The notes beneath the pieces were generated by a model, which made no database searches, had not been told where the DNA came from, and saw only the letters and a list, made by a program, of their open reading frames with translations. This document shows, piece after piece, positions 46,160 through 56,000 of a stretch of DNA of 64,000 bases. Every line of letters starts with the position of its first letter. The stretch's first letter is position 1. Source of the stretch: Clostridia bacterium (lineage in GTDB: Bacteria > Bacillota > Clostridia > Oscillospirales > Acutalibacteraceae); contig JAFSIV010000004.1 of NCBI GenBank assembly GCA_017439585.1, positions 186,001-250,000 on the forward strand. The letters run 5' to 3'. The translations under genes were made by a program, and so were the position numbers.

Positions 46160-48694
46160 ATGAAAAAAATAGTTTTGTTAATTTTATGTATAGCTCTCTT
46201 GCTTACAAATTTATCTGCTTGTACCGATAAGGCAATTACATCAGATATTGAAGAGTACAGAAAAAATCCTGCAGATAAAACCAAATGGAGTGTAGCTTCG
46301 GAAGATGTTCTGCTCGAAAATGACTCTTACTCCTTTAATTTGTCAGCAAAGGATGGCCATTTTAGCCTTATCGATAAGAAAAACGGTAACAAGTGGATAT
46401 CATACAGTAAAAAAGCTCCTGAAAATAATGGACTTGCTGAAATAGAGGTAAACTACTTTGATGCGCAAAGTCAGGTTTATACTATGGATTCCTATAACAA
46501 TGCAGCAGTTTTCGGTTCTTTTGAGGTATATAGTGCCGAAAATAAAGTAAAGTTAAGCTATACATTAAAAACTGCCGAAAAGGAAATACTTGTTCCACAG
46601 GTAATTTCAGCAGAACGAATGGAAAAAATAAAGAGCAATATTGAGGCAAAGGAATATAGACAAATTTTACTCTATTACACAAAGTATTCTTCAGCAGATA
46701 CCGATGCTAAAACAGAGGCTGCGAAAAATGAGTATCCGTATCTTAAAGAACACGATATTTATATTGTATCGCAAGGTCTCACCGACAGAGTTAAACAGGA
46801 TTTAAGTGATGACCTGTATGCGGCTGGGTATTCGTTTGAAGAATATCTTAAGGACCTTGAAGTAATGGGAATTGATGAAAGCGATATCGAGCTTCCGCCA
46901 CAGTTTAAGGTTTCTGTAGTTTATGCACTTACTGAAGATGGAGTTAAAGCAACAATTCCAGTGGAAGACATAAAGAACGAAGCGGCCTCGTATGTTCTTC
47001 AAAGCATCTCGCTATTACCTTATTTCAGTTTTGATGGTGAAACAGAAAACGAGTATTATTATGTGCCTGACGGTAGCGGTGCTGTTATAAGTCTTGCTGA
47101 TAAACCAAACCAGATTTATAAAAGTGCTTACTTTGGAGCTAATTTAACGGTTGATAGTGAATGGTCTTCACAACTTGTTCAAAATAATACATTACCCGCA
47201 TACGGATATTATTCTTCAACAGCAAGCTTTATGTCTGTTGTAACGGGCGGTGCAGCAGAAAGTATTTTAACTGCTCGTGTCAAGGGTAGCGAGATTTTGG
47301 CAGGAGGAATATATTCAAGCTTTAATCTTTACGCCTACGACAGTATTTCTATAAGACCGGGTAGTAAACTCTCGGATGTCAACTACTATTCAAAATACAA
47401 AATCAGTGAAAATCCAGAGGTACTTATTAAACCTTTGGGTGGTTCACAAAATGTAAATGTAATTTCCTCGGCCTTAAGAGATTATCTTATTAAACAAGGC
47501 AATCTTGAAGAAAAGGAAAAAGTAAAAGCTAATACTTATCTTGAATTTACGGGTTATACAACTGTATCTAAATCTTTTATGGGTGTCTCGTATGATGAAA
47601 AAATTGTTCTTTCAACCATTAAAGATATAACTGCTGTGATTGAACATTTGCACAAAAACGGAGTTAAAAATCTTATTGTTCGACTTAAAGATATTGGCAA
47701 TGGTGGTATGAATCACAATGCCGGCAACAATTTCGATATTTATAGTGGCGTCGGCACAAAGGATGAGGTTTTAAAGCTGGCTGAAGTGCTAGAGAAAAAT
47801 GGCGGCGAGTTATTTATAGAAAATGATATAACCGTTTCATATAGAGATGAATTTTTTGATGGTTTTTCTGTATCTGACGACACCATAAAGCAGCTTGATG
47901 GCTCATACGGTTATTTGCAAGATTTCGATTTAGCAGAGCTTGATTATAAACGTACTCACAACCCAAGATATTTAATCTCGCCAAAGTCTTATAAGTCTTT
48001 TGCAGAGGGATTTTTAGCAGATTTAACGAAATTGATTGGCAAAAACAAAGTAGGTATTTCTTGGGGCAGTGCGGGCAAGTATTTGTTCTCTGATTATAAT
48101 GCTGATTCTGAAATTGACCGTGTTATGTCAGCTAAAATGACAGCAGATGTTTTAAAGTATTTAAATGATAACGGTTCAGTAATGACAGATGTCGGTAATT
48201 TTTATACATTGGAGTATACAAATCATATTTTAGGAGCACCGCTTTACTGCTCACTGCTTTCATCTGAAAGTGACCGTGTGTCTGTACTTTTCGAAGCGCT
48301 TCATGGTTGTGTAAACTATGCAGGTGAGAGTCTTACAACAGCAATTTATCCTGATGATACGGTACTTCGAAGTGTTGAGTGCGGTGCAAGTCTTTTCTAC
48401 TCTTTGATAACCGAAAAAGATGCTTTTCGTGATGTGGACAATAAAATGTCAATATTACCACCTGCAGCAGAGTATTTTCTTGATACCATTATAAAAAATC
48501 ATAAAGAACTCAATGGTTTTTATGAGAATACTATAAAAGCGCAGTTGGTATCTAACAAACAGCTTACAGAAAATGTTTACCGCACTGATTATTCCAATGG
48601 CGCATATAGTATTGTGAATTACGGTGATACTGATTATACTGCCGATGCAATTACTGTAAAGGCAAATTCTTATTTCTTGAAGGAGGGCGAATAA
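46160..48694 (+). CDS. DUF5696 lipoprotein, possible glycoside hydrolase
   Basis: An 844-residue lipoprotein with lipobox LSAC (Cys21). The first part (about 45-300) is beta-rich. A central DUF5696 region (from about 300) includes YYVPDGSGAVISLADK, and a likely TIM-barrel part has ITAVIEHLHKNGVKNLIVRL, GELFIENDITVSYRDEF and KNKVGISWGSAGKYLFSDYN. The strand-then-acidic-residue pattern is reminiscent of retaining glycosidases, but I cannot assign catalytic residues. It sits between the two permease pairs, so it is likely a surface enzyme or capture protein for the same glycan. Confidence 0.7.
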   Translation: MKKIVLLILCIALLLTNLSACTDKAITSDIEEYRKNPADKTKWSVASEDVLLENDSYSFNLSAKDGHFSLIDKKNGNKWISYSKKAPENNGLAEIEVNYFDAQSQVYTMDSYNNAAVFGSFEVYSAENKVKLSYTLKTAEKEILVPQVISAERMEKIKSNIEAKEYRQILLYYTKYSSADTDAKTEAAKNEYPYLKEHDIYIVSQGLTDRVKQDLSDDLYAAGYSFEEYLKDLEVMGIDESDIELPPQFKVSVVYALTEDGVKATIPVEDIKNEAASYVLQSISLLPYFSFDGETENEYYYVPDGSGAVISLADKPNQIYKSAYFGANLTVDSEWSSQLVQNNTLPAYGYYSSTASFMSVVTGGAAESILTARVKGSEILAGGIYSSFNLYAYDSISIRPGSKLSDVNYYSKYKISENPEVLIKPLGGSQNVNVISSALRDYLIKQGNLEEKEKVKANTYLEFTGYTTVSKSFMGVSYDEKIVLSTIKDITAVIEHLHKNGVKNLIVRLKDIGNGGMNHNAGNNFDIYSGVGTKDEVLKLAEVLEKNGGELFIENDITVSYRDEFFDGFSVSDDTIKQLDGSYGYLQDFDLAELDYKRTHNPRYLISPKSYKSFAEGFLADLTKLIGKNKVGISWGSAGKYLFSDYNADSEIDRVMSAKMTADVLKYLNDNGSVMTDVGNFYTLEYTNHILGAPLYCSLLSSESDRVSVLFEALHGCVNYAGESLTTAIYPDDTVLRSVECGASLFYSLITEKDAFRDVDNKMSILPPAAEYFLDTIIKNHKELNGFYENTIKAQLVSNKQLTENVYRTDYSNGAYSIVNYGDTDYTADAITVKANSYFLKEGE

Positions 48695-48695
48695 T

Positions 48696-49607
48696 ATGAA
48701 AAAAAAGCATGGCACAAAAAAAATTCGCCTTCCTTTGGAAAAACAGCAAAGACTATCAGGTTATATTTTTTGTTTACCACTTATAATTGGTATTCTGTGC
48801 TTGTTTATACCAAATGTTGTTCGTACAGTATGGTTTTCACTCAATGATATTTCTGTAACAGCTGACGGTTATACGCTTGATTGGGCAGGCATTGAATTTT
48901 ATAAAGAAGCTTTACTTAAAGATGTTAATTTCAACACGTATTCAATTTCTGCTTTAAAGGATATGCTTATTGAGTTGCCGGTAATTTTAGTGTTTAGTTT
49001 GTTTATAGCATCAATACTAAATCAAAAGTTTAAGGGCAGAAGTTTTGTTCGTAGTGTGTTTTTCTTACCTATAATTTTATCAACAGGTATTGTTAGCACA
49101 ATTATGGCAGATACAACTGTTTCGGGGCTTATGACAACGGGCATTACAAACGATATTATGGCAACTAATGAGCTTTCAGCATTTTCTATGTTACTTAAAT
49201 CGCTAAATCTTGGCGAAGGTTTAATGGATATTATTATATCTGCTGCAAACTCGGTTACTAATATTATAAATTCATCCGGTATGCAGATACTTATCTTCAT
49301 AACCGCTTTCCAAGAGATACCCGATAGCCTTTATGAGGCGGCAAGTGTTGAAGGTTGCAGTAAATGGGAGCTTTTCTGGAAAATAACAATTCCAATGGTT
49401 TCCCCGCAGATAGCAATAAATGCAATATATACAGTTGCTGACTCGTTTGTGGATAATAAAGTATTTACTTATTCACACGATTTGGCATTCAGTGGTAACC
49501 AATATTCCTTGGCAACCTCAATGAATGTTCTATATTTATTGGCGTTGGGTTTGGTAATGGGTATTATAGCTTGGCTTATGGTTAAGCTTGTTAAAGCAAG
49601 TAGGTAG
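48696..49607 (+). CDS. Sugar ABC transporter permease, second pair (MalF type)
   Basis: CUT1 permease of 303 residues. The EAA loop is LYEAASVEGCSKWELFWKITIP. Its ATG follows the previous stop by one base, with GGAGGGCG just upstream. Residues 125-165 hold a polar insertion (around TDTTVSGLMTTGITN) between helices 2 and 3, longer than in the first pair. It forms a second pore with the next gene. The solute-binding protein at 63250 may serve this pair. Confidence 0.9.
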   Translation: MKKKHGTKKIRLPLEKQQRLSGYIFCLPLIIGILCLFIPNVVRTVWFSLNDISVTADGYTLDWAGIEFYKEALLKDVNFNTYSISALKDMLIELPVILVFSLFIASILNQKFKGRSFVRSVFFLPIILSTGIVSTIMADTTVSGLMTTGITNDIMATNELSAFSMLLKSLNLGEGLMDIIISAANSVTNIINSSGMQILIFITAFQEIPDSLYEAASVEGCSKWELFWKITIPMVSPQIAINAIYTVADSFVDNKVFTYSHDLAFSGNQYSLATSMNVLYLLALGLVMGIIAWLMVKLVKASR

Positions 49608-49617
49608 GAGGGCAAAA

Positions 49618-50511
49618 ATGAAAGAAACAATTAAAAGAAAATCAAGTAAATTTTTGCTTTCATTTTTCAGGGCAATATTACTTATAGGTCTTTGTTACCT
49701 TATTTTAAGTCCCTTTATTGACGATGCAATTATGGGATTTATGTCACCAGGTGACCTACTTGATGTCAGAGTACAAAATATACCGCTTAATTTCAGTACA
49801 TATTATTGGAAACATGCTTGGAATGCACTTGATATAGGTGGAGCCGGACTGAATACCTTTATTACCTCATTTGTGTCTGCGTTGTTGCAGGTTATATGTT
49901 GCACACTTGTGGGGTATGGTTTAGGAAGAAGTCCTTTTAAGGCTGGAAAAATCCTTACCGCTGCATTAGCAGTAATAATGTTGGTACCATATTCTGTTTA
50001 TAGTGTTTCGCAGTACCTTCTTTTTAAAGATTTCCTTTTCTTTGGAAACCTAATAAACACATCATATCCGCTTTATATACTTTCATTTTTTGGTATGGGA
50101 CTTAAAGAAGCTTTTTATATATACCTTATGAAAGAATTTTTCAAAAGTTTGCCAAGTGAGCTTGAGCAGGCGGCTTATGTTGATGGTGCATCTATTTTCA
50201 AAACTTTTATTCTTGTTATGGTGCCGAATGTCCGTAATATTATGCTGACAATATTTATGCTTTCATTCTGTTGGCAGTGGACCGACGTTTCATTTACAAG
50301 CACCTTCTACAATAACCAAAACACACTTGCTACCAAAATCACATCAGCAGCTATGGAAACAAGTACTGTAGCTTCTACTCAGGATGTTTTGGGTACGGCG
50401 ATAGCACGGCATACAGCTATAATAATTGCAATAATTCCTCTTCTTCTTATGTATGCTTTCTGTCAGAAATCCTTGGTTCGCAGTATCGCACGTAGCGGTC
50501 TTGCAAATTGA
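49618..50511 (+). CDS. Sugar ABC transporter permease, second pair (MalG type)
   Basis: CUT1 permease of 297 residues; its loop reads ELEQAAYVDGASIFKTFILVMVP, with Gln in place of the usual Glu-Ala-Ala (EAA) pattern. The start ATG 49618 has GGAGGG upstream; an in-frame ATG at 49588 inside the previous gene is rejected. It ends the permease block and is followed by a 213-base gap with a nested hairpin. Confidence 0.9.
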   Translation: MKETIKRKSSKFLLSFFRAILLIGLCYLILSPFIDDAIMGFMSPGDLLDVRVQNIPLNFSTYYWKHAWNALDIGGAGLNTFITSFVSALLQVICCTLVGYGLGRSPFKAGKILTAALAVIMLVPYSVYSVSQYLLFKDFLFFGNLINTSYPLYILSFFGMGLKEAFYIYLMKEFFKSLPSELEQAAYVDGASIFKTFILVMVPNVRNIMLTIFMLSFCWQWTDVSFTSTFYNNQNTLATKITSAAMETSTVASTQDVLGTAIARHTAIIIAIIPLLLMYAFCQKSLVRSIARSGLAN

Positions 50512-50529
50512 TTTCGATATGTGTGCTTT

Positions 50530-50597
50530 TTTTGCAGCGTTTAGGTTGAGTATTTCGTTTGTGTCAACCTGAAAAAAGGGTTTGTGTCGCTGCAAAA
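50530..50597 (+). promoter_or_regulatory. Nested stem-loop in the gap before the dockerin gene
   Basis: TTTTGCAGCG (50530-50539) pairs with CGCTGCAAAA (50588-50597), enclosing a 7-bp stem AGGTTGA with TCAACCT (50543-50549, 50564-50570). The gap 50512-50724 has no clear gene; a strong GGAGGTG at 50619-50625 precedes only a six-codon frame. It may be a terminator, a processing site or a regulatory leader. Confidence 0.5.
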
Positions 50598-50724
50598 TTT
50601 CAACAATTTCTATTTTTCGGAGGTGAAAGCAGATATTACCTAAAAGTCTAATTTAGTACGGCAATAGGTAAAAAAAGAAAAAATGTTCCAAAGGCAAAAA
50701 ATTTATTTAGAAAGGAAAATTCTA

Positions 50725-52713
50725 ATGAAAACAATGTTCAAAAAAGCAATATCAATTCTGCTTGTAACAATGCTTGTTTGCAGTCTTTTTACTGTAACAC
50801 TGGTAACTAATGTCGGCGCAGAAGAAGCTGTTCCAACTTTTGACAGCACAACACAGTCGCAAATAGTTAATTGGTCAGGTAGCATTAATTCAAGCACCCC
50901 ATTTAACGCAGGCGAGCTTCCCGTTAAGGATAAATCAGCCGCCGCTTATGTTCAGTATGTTGTAACAACAAATGCTGATACAACAGCTTCCGAAACCACA
51001 CAGTGGGTAGCACCCAATATTAAAATTGCAAGTGTTACTTATAACGATGCTGAATATGCGCTTGTTCTTCGTATGATGAGTCAGCACGGTCACACTTTGG
51101 GTCTTTATCCCGAAAACGACTATAACGCTGACCCCGAATACGCATTTTGGGAAAATCAGGTATATCCCGAACAGGAATCCCAAAACTATAGTGGCAGTTA
51201 TACTATTACTGCTAAGGTAGAGGGTAATTCTGTTAACCTCTGGTGGGGTGAATTTGACGTTACCACAACCGATGCCTGGGATTTATCTGACCTTTCAAAT
51301 CTTGGTATGACAGTAAATGGTCTCAATGTTGGTGCAGGCTATAACTGGGGCGGTTATGATTTCACCCTTAATGCTACTGCTTGGACCGATACTTCTAACT
51401 ACAAGTATTTAAGACCTACCTTCGATTCTGCTACACAGACCCAAATAGTAAGTGGTACACACGTAACAGGTGATTACGCCGTAGACCCCACTACATGGTC
51501 GTTAGAAGATGTAAAAGATACAAACAAGGCTGTATATACTACATATCACGATAATGACGCAAATTATCAGACTGGTTGGCACGGTACAACCGTATATATG
51601 GCAGCAGCAGGTACTGATATATGGGCAGTTCGTTTAACCGAAGACTATGGTATTTGTATAGGAAGAATCTATGACGCCAACGGTCAGACTGATGGTCCTG
51701 TATCAAATGCTAATTATCCTAACGGTACACAGACAAAGACTCCATGTACTATTACCGTTAAGACCGAAAACGGAAAGATTACCGTTTGGGCACACGATGA
51801 TAACGCAACAGTAGTTCTTCTTAAGGATTACGAGTTAAGCGGAATGACCGCACCGGCAGTTGGAGTTGATACCTTCTCCGGTGGTGCAACAATAACCGCT
51901 ACAACTTGGGTTGATAACGACAACTACGCTTATCTTTTACCTGAATTTGATGAAGATGAGCAGATTAAAATTATAGACAATTACGTTTATCCGGCTTATA
52001 ATGAGGCTCCTGTTGAGCAAACTGCATATCTTGTAGATAATAGTGCTGCAGTATATACAAAGTATACTGCCATAAAGGGAGATAACGGTACAGGTTATTA
52101 TGGTTTCAGCTTTGGCTTTGCAAAGAATTCCGAAGGTAAAGTTTTGGGTATGCGTGCAACATACGACAATGGATACCTTGTAGGTTTTGTAAACGGTGCT
52201 GAAAATGATGGCTCTGTAAAGGGCTGGACTACCTATCCTGATACAGGTTCGGGAAGAATTGCAGATGAAGTTACAGTTGTTGTTAAGACCGAAAATAATA
52301 AGGTTACTGTTTGGTATAACGGCAATTTAATTCTTAAGAATTACGAATTTGCAGATATGGCAGCTCCATTTGTTGGTGTTTCTGCATTAGATGCAGGCAC
52401 GATATTTAACATTAAAACATGGACTGAAAACGAAAACTACGGAAGACTCGGCGACCTTAATGCTGACATGAAAATAGATGTTTTAGATCTTATTAGAATG
52501 AAGAAAATATCAATTGGCTATGAGGGCTCAGAGGCATTTAACGATGCTGTTAAGGCGTTTAATTCACAAGGAACAATTAGAGCTCTCGAAATTGCTCAGA
52601 TGAGAAGATATCTTTTAGGTCTTATTGACGAGCTTACTCCCACACCGGATGAGGATCCCGTAGAGGACACAACCTACGGTGAAGACACAGTAGATGCAGG
52701 CCAAATTGCTTAA
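50725..52713 (+). CDS. Secreted three-repeat lectin-like protein with a dockerin module
   Basis: A 662-residue secreted protein with signal peptide (1-33). Three related beta-sandwich units begin near residues 37, 231 and 406 with P-[TE]-F-D, and each closes with W-[VT]-[DE]-x-x-N-Y. A type-I-like dockerin follows (about 574-637): its first calcium loop is D577, N579, D581, D585, D588. Its second copy is degenerate (Ala, Asn, Gln, Arg, Glu at the ligand positions), but keeps the helix MRRYLLGL. The tail is acidic and Pro/Thr-rich. Dockerins normally plug enzymes into cohesin scaffolds; no enzyme domain or cohesin is visible here. It could bind a polysaccharide and attach it to a cell-surface complex. 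Confidence 0.8.
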   Translation: MKTMFKKAISILLVTMLVCSLFTVTLVTNVGAEEAVPTFDSTTQSQIVNWSGSINSSTPFNAGELPVKDKSAAAYVQYVVTTNADTTASETTQWVAPNIKIASVTYNDAEYALVLRMMSQHGHTLGLYPENDYNADPEYAFWENQVYPEQESQNYSGSYTITAKVEGNSVNLWWGEFDVTTTDAWDLSDLSNLGMTVNGLNVGAGYNWGGYDFTLNATAWTDTSNYKYLRPTFDSATQTQIVSGTHVTGDYAVDPTTWSLEDVKDTNKAVYTTYHDNDANYQTGWHGTTVYMAAAGTDIWAVRLTEDYGICIGRIYDANGQTDGPVSNANYPNGTQTKTPCTITVKTENGKITVWAHDDNATVVLLKDYELSGMTAPAVGVDTFSGGATITATTWVDNDNYAYLLPEFDEDEQIKIIDNYVYPAYNEAPVEQTAYLVDNSAAVYTKYTAIKGDNGTGYYGFSFGFAKNSEGKVLGMRATYDNGYLVGFVNGAENDGSVKGWTTYPDTGSGRIADEVTVVVKTENNKVTVWYNGNLILKNYEFADMAAPFVGVSALDAGTIFNIKTWTENENYGRLGDLNADMKIDVLDLIRMKKISIGYEGSEAFNDAVKAFNSQGTIRALEIAQMRRYLLGLIDELTPTPDEDPVEDTTYGEDTVDAGQIA

Positions 52714-53075
52714 TAAACAATATAAGTTGGCTTATTAACCTACCTCTCTTTGCCATTAGGCAAAAAGCCTTACGGCGGGGCGTTATTGACCCCGCCGTAA
52801 GGCGAAAATAACATTTCACAATGTAATGATAATTTACCGATCTGACTAAAAGTGAAACGAATCACCACGCACCTTGCAAAACTCGTAGTGACAAATTGAT
52901 TTAGTTATATAGAAGACGGCCTTGATGAGACGAAGATATATAATCCAATGCTATTAAGAGCAACAAATATTCCTCACCTAAATAAAAGACGAATAAAAGT
53001 GTATAAACATTAGTTTATATGTTTTTATGTGTTTTTTAATACAACAAATGAAATTTATATAAAGGAGAATGATTT
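52714..53075 (+). other. 362-base gap with GC-rich hairpin between surface-protein genes
   Basis: A perfect 14-bp GC-rich stem (52767-52780 with 52790-52803) with a 9-base loop follows a smaller AGGC-GCCT hairpin. On the plus strand no T run follows, but on the minus strand TTTTT does. The rest of the gap is AT-rich with no clear promoter. A 37-codon frame (52900-53013) has no ribosome site. The next gene has AAAGGAG at its start. Confidence 0.6.
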
Positions 53076-56000
53076 ATGAAAACAACCTTTAAAAAATGGC
53101 TGGCCGTACTGGTTGCGGTTGTGTTACTAGCAACACCGCTTACGGTTATACAGCTTGTTTCGGCTGCTGATTTTGTTCCTACATATAATGCAGATAAGAA
53201 CATAGACCTTACCGAAACGCTGACCGTACAAAAAAGCGGTAGTTACGTAAACTATTCCGCTCCCGCAGTGTGGACTAATGGCTATACCGTGCAAAGCACT
53301 TCGTCCGAAATGACAAGTGAACGAGTAGCATTTTCTAATGTGCATATTGCTAATGACGGTACTGCATATTTCTCTGCTACTGTAAAAAGCGGTCTTATAT
53401 GCGGTGGTGTAAATGCACAGTGGGCAGGTCCTGCTATTTACCTCGGTAAGGTTGTAAGCGAAACCAAAGGAGAGGGCTACGTTACCGCTATGCTTACCAA
53501 AGAGCATCAGATGGATTTAAGATTAAAAGATACTTATAATAACGATTTGCTCTATCTTGGTAATCACGGAAATTATCCCGACAGTAATTCTGCAGTTCGT
53601 GGTGATATTGATTATACCATTACTGCCGCTGTTTCAAAGACATCAATGTCTATTTGGGTAAACGGAAAAAAATGGGTAGATGATTATAAGTTTGAAAGTA
53701 ACGGTTTAACTTATGATACCTTTGAATTTGGTATCGGTTTTGTTTGCTGTCAGGGTACAGTTTCAGGCGTAAAGGCTTGGTGTGCTAAAGACGAATATAA
53801 ACAGCCGGATATGACACCCGTTTATAACAGCGAAAAGCATACCGACATAAATTCACTTTTACAGATGGAAGTTGTAGGCAGCACTCCTACCGCTAAAAAA
53901 ACTGATGGTCTTTTCGGCGTAATCGGTAACGATATGACTACCTGTGATTATGTGAATTATGGTGATTTAAGTCAAATAATCGATGGTACTTTATACTATA
54001 ATGCTATTGTTAAAGAGGGTATTGCTCAAGACAATGCCGATAACAACGGCGGTGCAATTTTGCGTATTGCTAAAGCAAAGTTTGGCATAAATACGGGTAC
54101 ACTTGGTGTGTTGTTTAGTAAATCACTTGGTATAAGACTTGTTTTGCTTGATGACAATAATAAAATTTTAGCCTACATTACCGACCTTGATTATAGCGGT
54201 ACAAGCGCAAAAACAAGACCAAATACCGACCTTAATATAACTGCCGCTATTGACGAAAACGCAATTTCACTTTACATTAACGGCGTAACACTTTTGATTG
54301 AGCATAGCCTTGAGGATTTGGGCGTTACTATGATTGGTCATAGTTTTGGTTTAGGCTTTATTAATGCTAGCGGTGAAATTGCAAATGCTCGTGTTTACTG
54401 TAATACAGACAGCTACATAGAGCCTGTTAATATTTCAAATAAGGGTAGTTTTGTAAAAACAGAAATTTCGGGTGGCACACCCTCAGAAACCCCCGTTACA
54501 GCGGCTGACAGTTATGTGGCTGACAGTGATAGTAATGATAAGTCTGTTTTTGTAACTTCTGATATTTCGAAGCTTATAAATGAGGGCGCTACAGTTCTTA
54601 CAAAAACTGTTTTTGCTACCAGAACAGATTATCCCACTGATAATGGAGTTCAACTCGTAAGACTTGGTAGGGTAAACTATGAAGGTACACATTATTTTGC
54701 CGATTTAGAGCTTACAAAGGCAGACGGTATAAAGATTAGGCTTATATCATTTGATAATACTCAAACAAGTACAGTAATAGCTTCTGCTGATTATATTAAA
54801 GCAGACGGAACAAAAACAAAAGTGCGTTTTGATTTAAAGGACGACCAGACGATACTTACCGCAGTTAATAAATCGGGTATAGCGGCTTATATGAACGGTT
54901 ATATGGCGATAAAAGCTGTTTTTGATACCGATTTTGCCTTTGCAGCCCCCATTAGCGGCGCAGGTGTTAGAAATATGAAGACTTATCAGACAAGCTTCAT
55001 TAAGAGATATAACACAGGTGTAAAAGCATTTTCTGTTTACTGCTTTAAGGCGGAAAAATTCAGCAACGCACCGAAATATAATGCTGATACAGATACAAAC
55101 CTTAATACCTATGCCGAAACCGAAACAAAGGGAGGAAATATAGGTCTTATTTATCAGACGAAAAACGGTGGTAGCTTTAAAGCAGTAAGTGGCTCAACAG
55201 CTTCTTATAGCGATACTGCAATACTTAAAAACTATAACATTAAGGCAGACGGCACACTTTATTTTGCAGCAACCTTAAAGGGTGGTCTTGAAGCAGGTGG
55301 CGCAAATGCTGCGTGGTCAGGTCCAGTACTTCGTCTTGCTAATATCGAAAAAGACGGTGTACAAGGAGCCTTAGCAATTCGATTTACCTCTACACAGCAA
55401 ATTGAGCTTTATATGGACGGCGACAACACAAAGTATTTCGATACAAAATTCAATTACCCCGATACGCAGTCAGCAAATAGAGGTAATAAGGATTATAAAA
55501 TTGTAGCTGAGGTCAACAGCGAGCATATTTCATTTTGGATAAACGGTGAAACACTTATTGACAAGTATATGTTAACAGACAACGGCATTACATTTAAGTC
55601 ACTTTGCACTGAAATTAAATTTGTTGCTTGTAAAGGCACCGTAGACGATATATTCTTATGGTGTAAAAACGAGGATGCCACTGCTATTAAAATGCCTCCA
55701 GTATTTAATCCCGATACAGACTATATGTTGAGTGATACAATGCGTTCAGGCTCTACAAGTGATTTTACAACCAGTAAGGATGCGAACGGCTTTGATGTAA
55801 ACATTAAATCAGAGCAGATTGCTGTTAATTTCGGAGAAAAATATATTAAGGAAAACGGAACCTTTGCGTTTAGCTTAACTCACAAAGCAGGCGCCGAATC
55901 CTCAATAGCTTGGGGTGGTTTGGCAATTAGGCTTGGCGATGTTGTCAAAGACGGCAAAAAAGGTTATTTAGAACTTCGCTTTACTGATATGGCATCAGGC

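Noticed and set aside
50619-50642. Six-codon leader peptide after a strong GGAGGTG
   Set aside because: The GTG is part of the Shine-Dalgarno-like word itself, leaving no proper spacing; no attenuator logic seen.
52900-53013. 37-codon frame (possible gene remnant) before the giant surface gene
   Set aside because: No start with a ribosome site and no recognisable similarity; length is within chance for AT-rich DNA.
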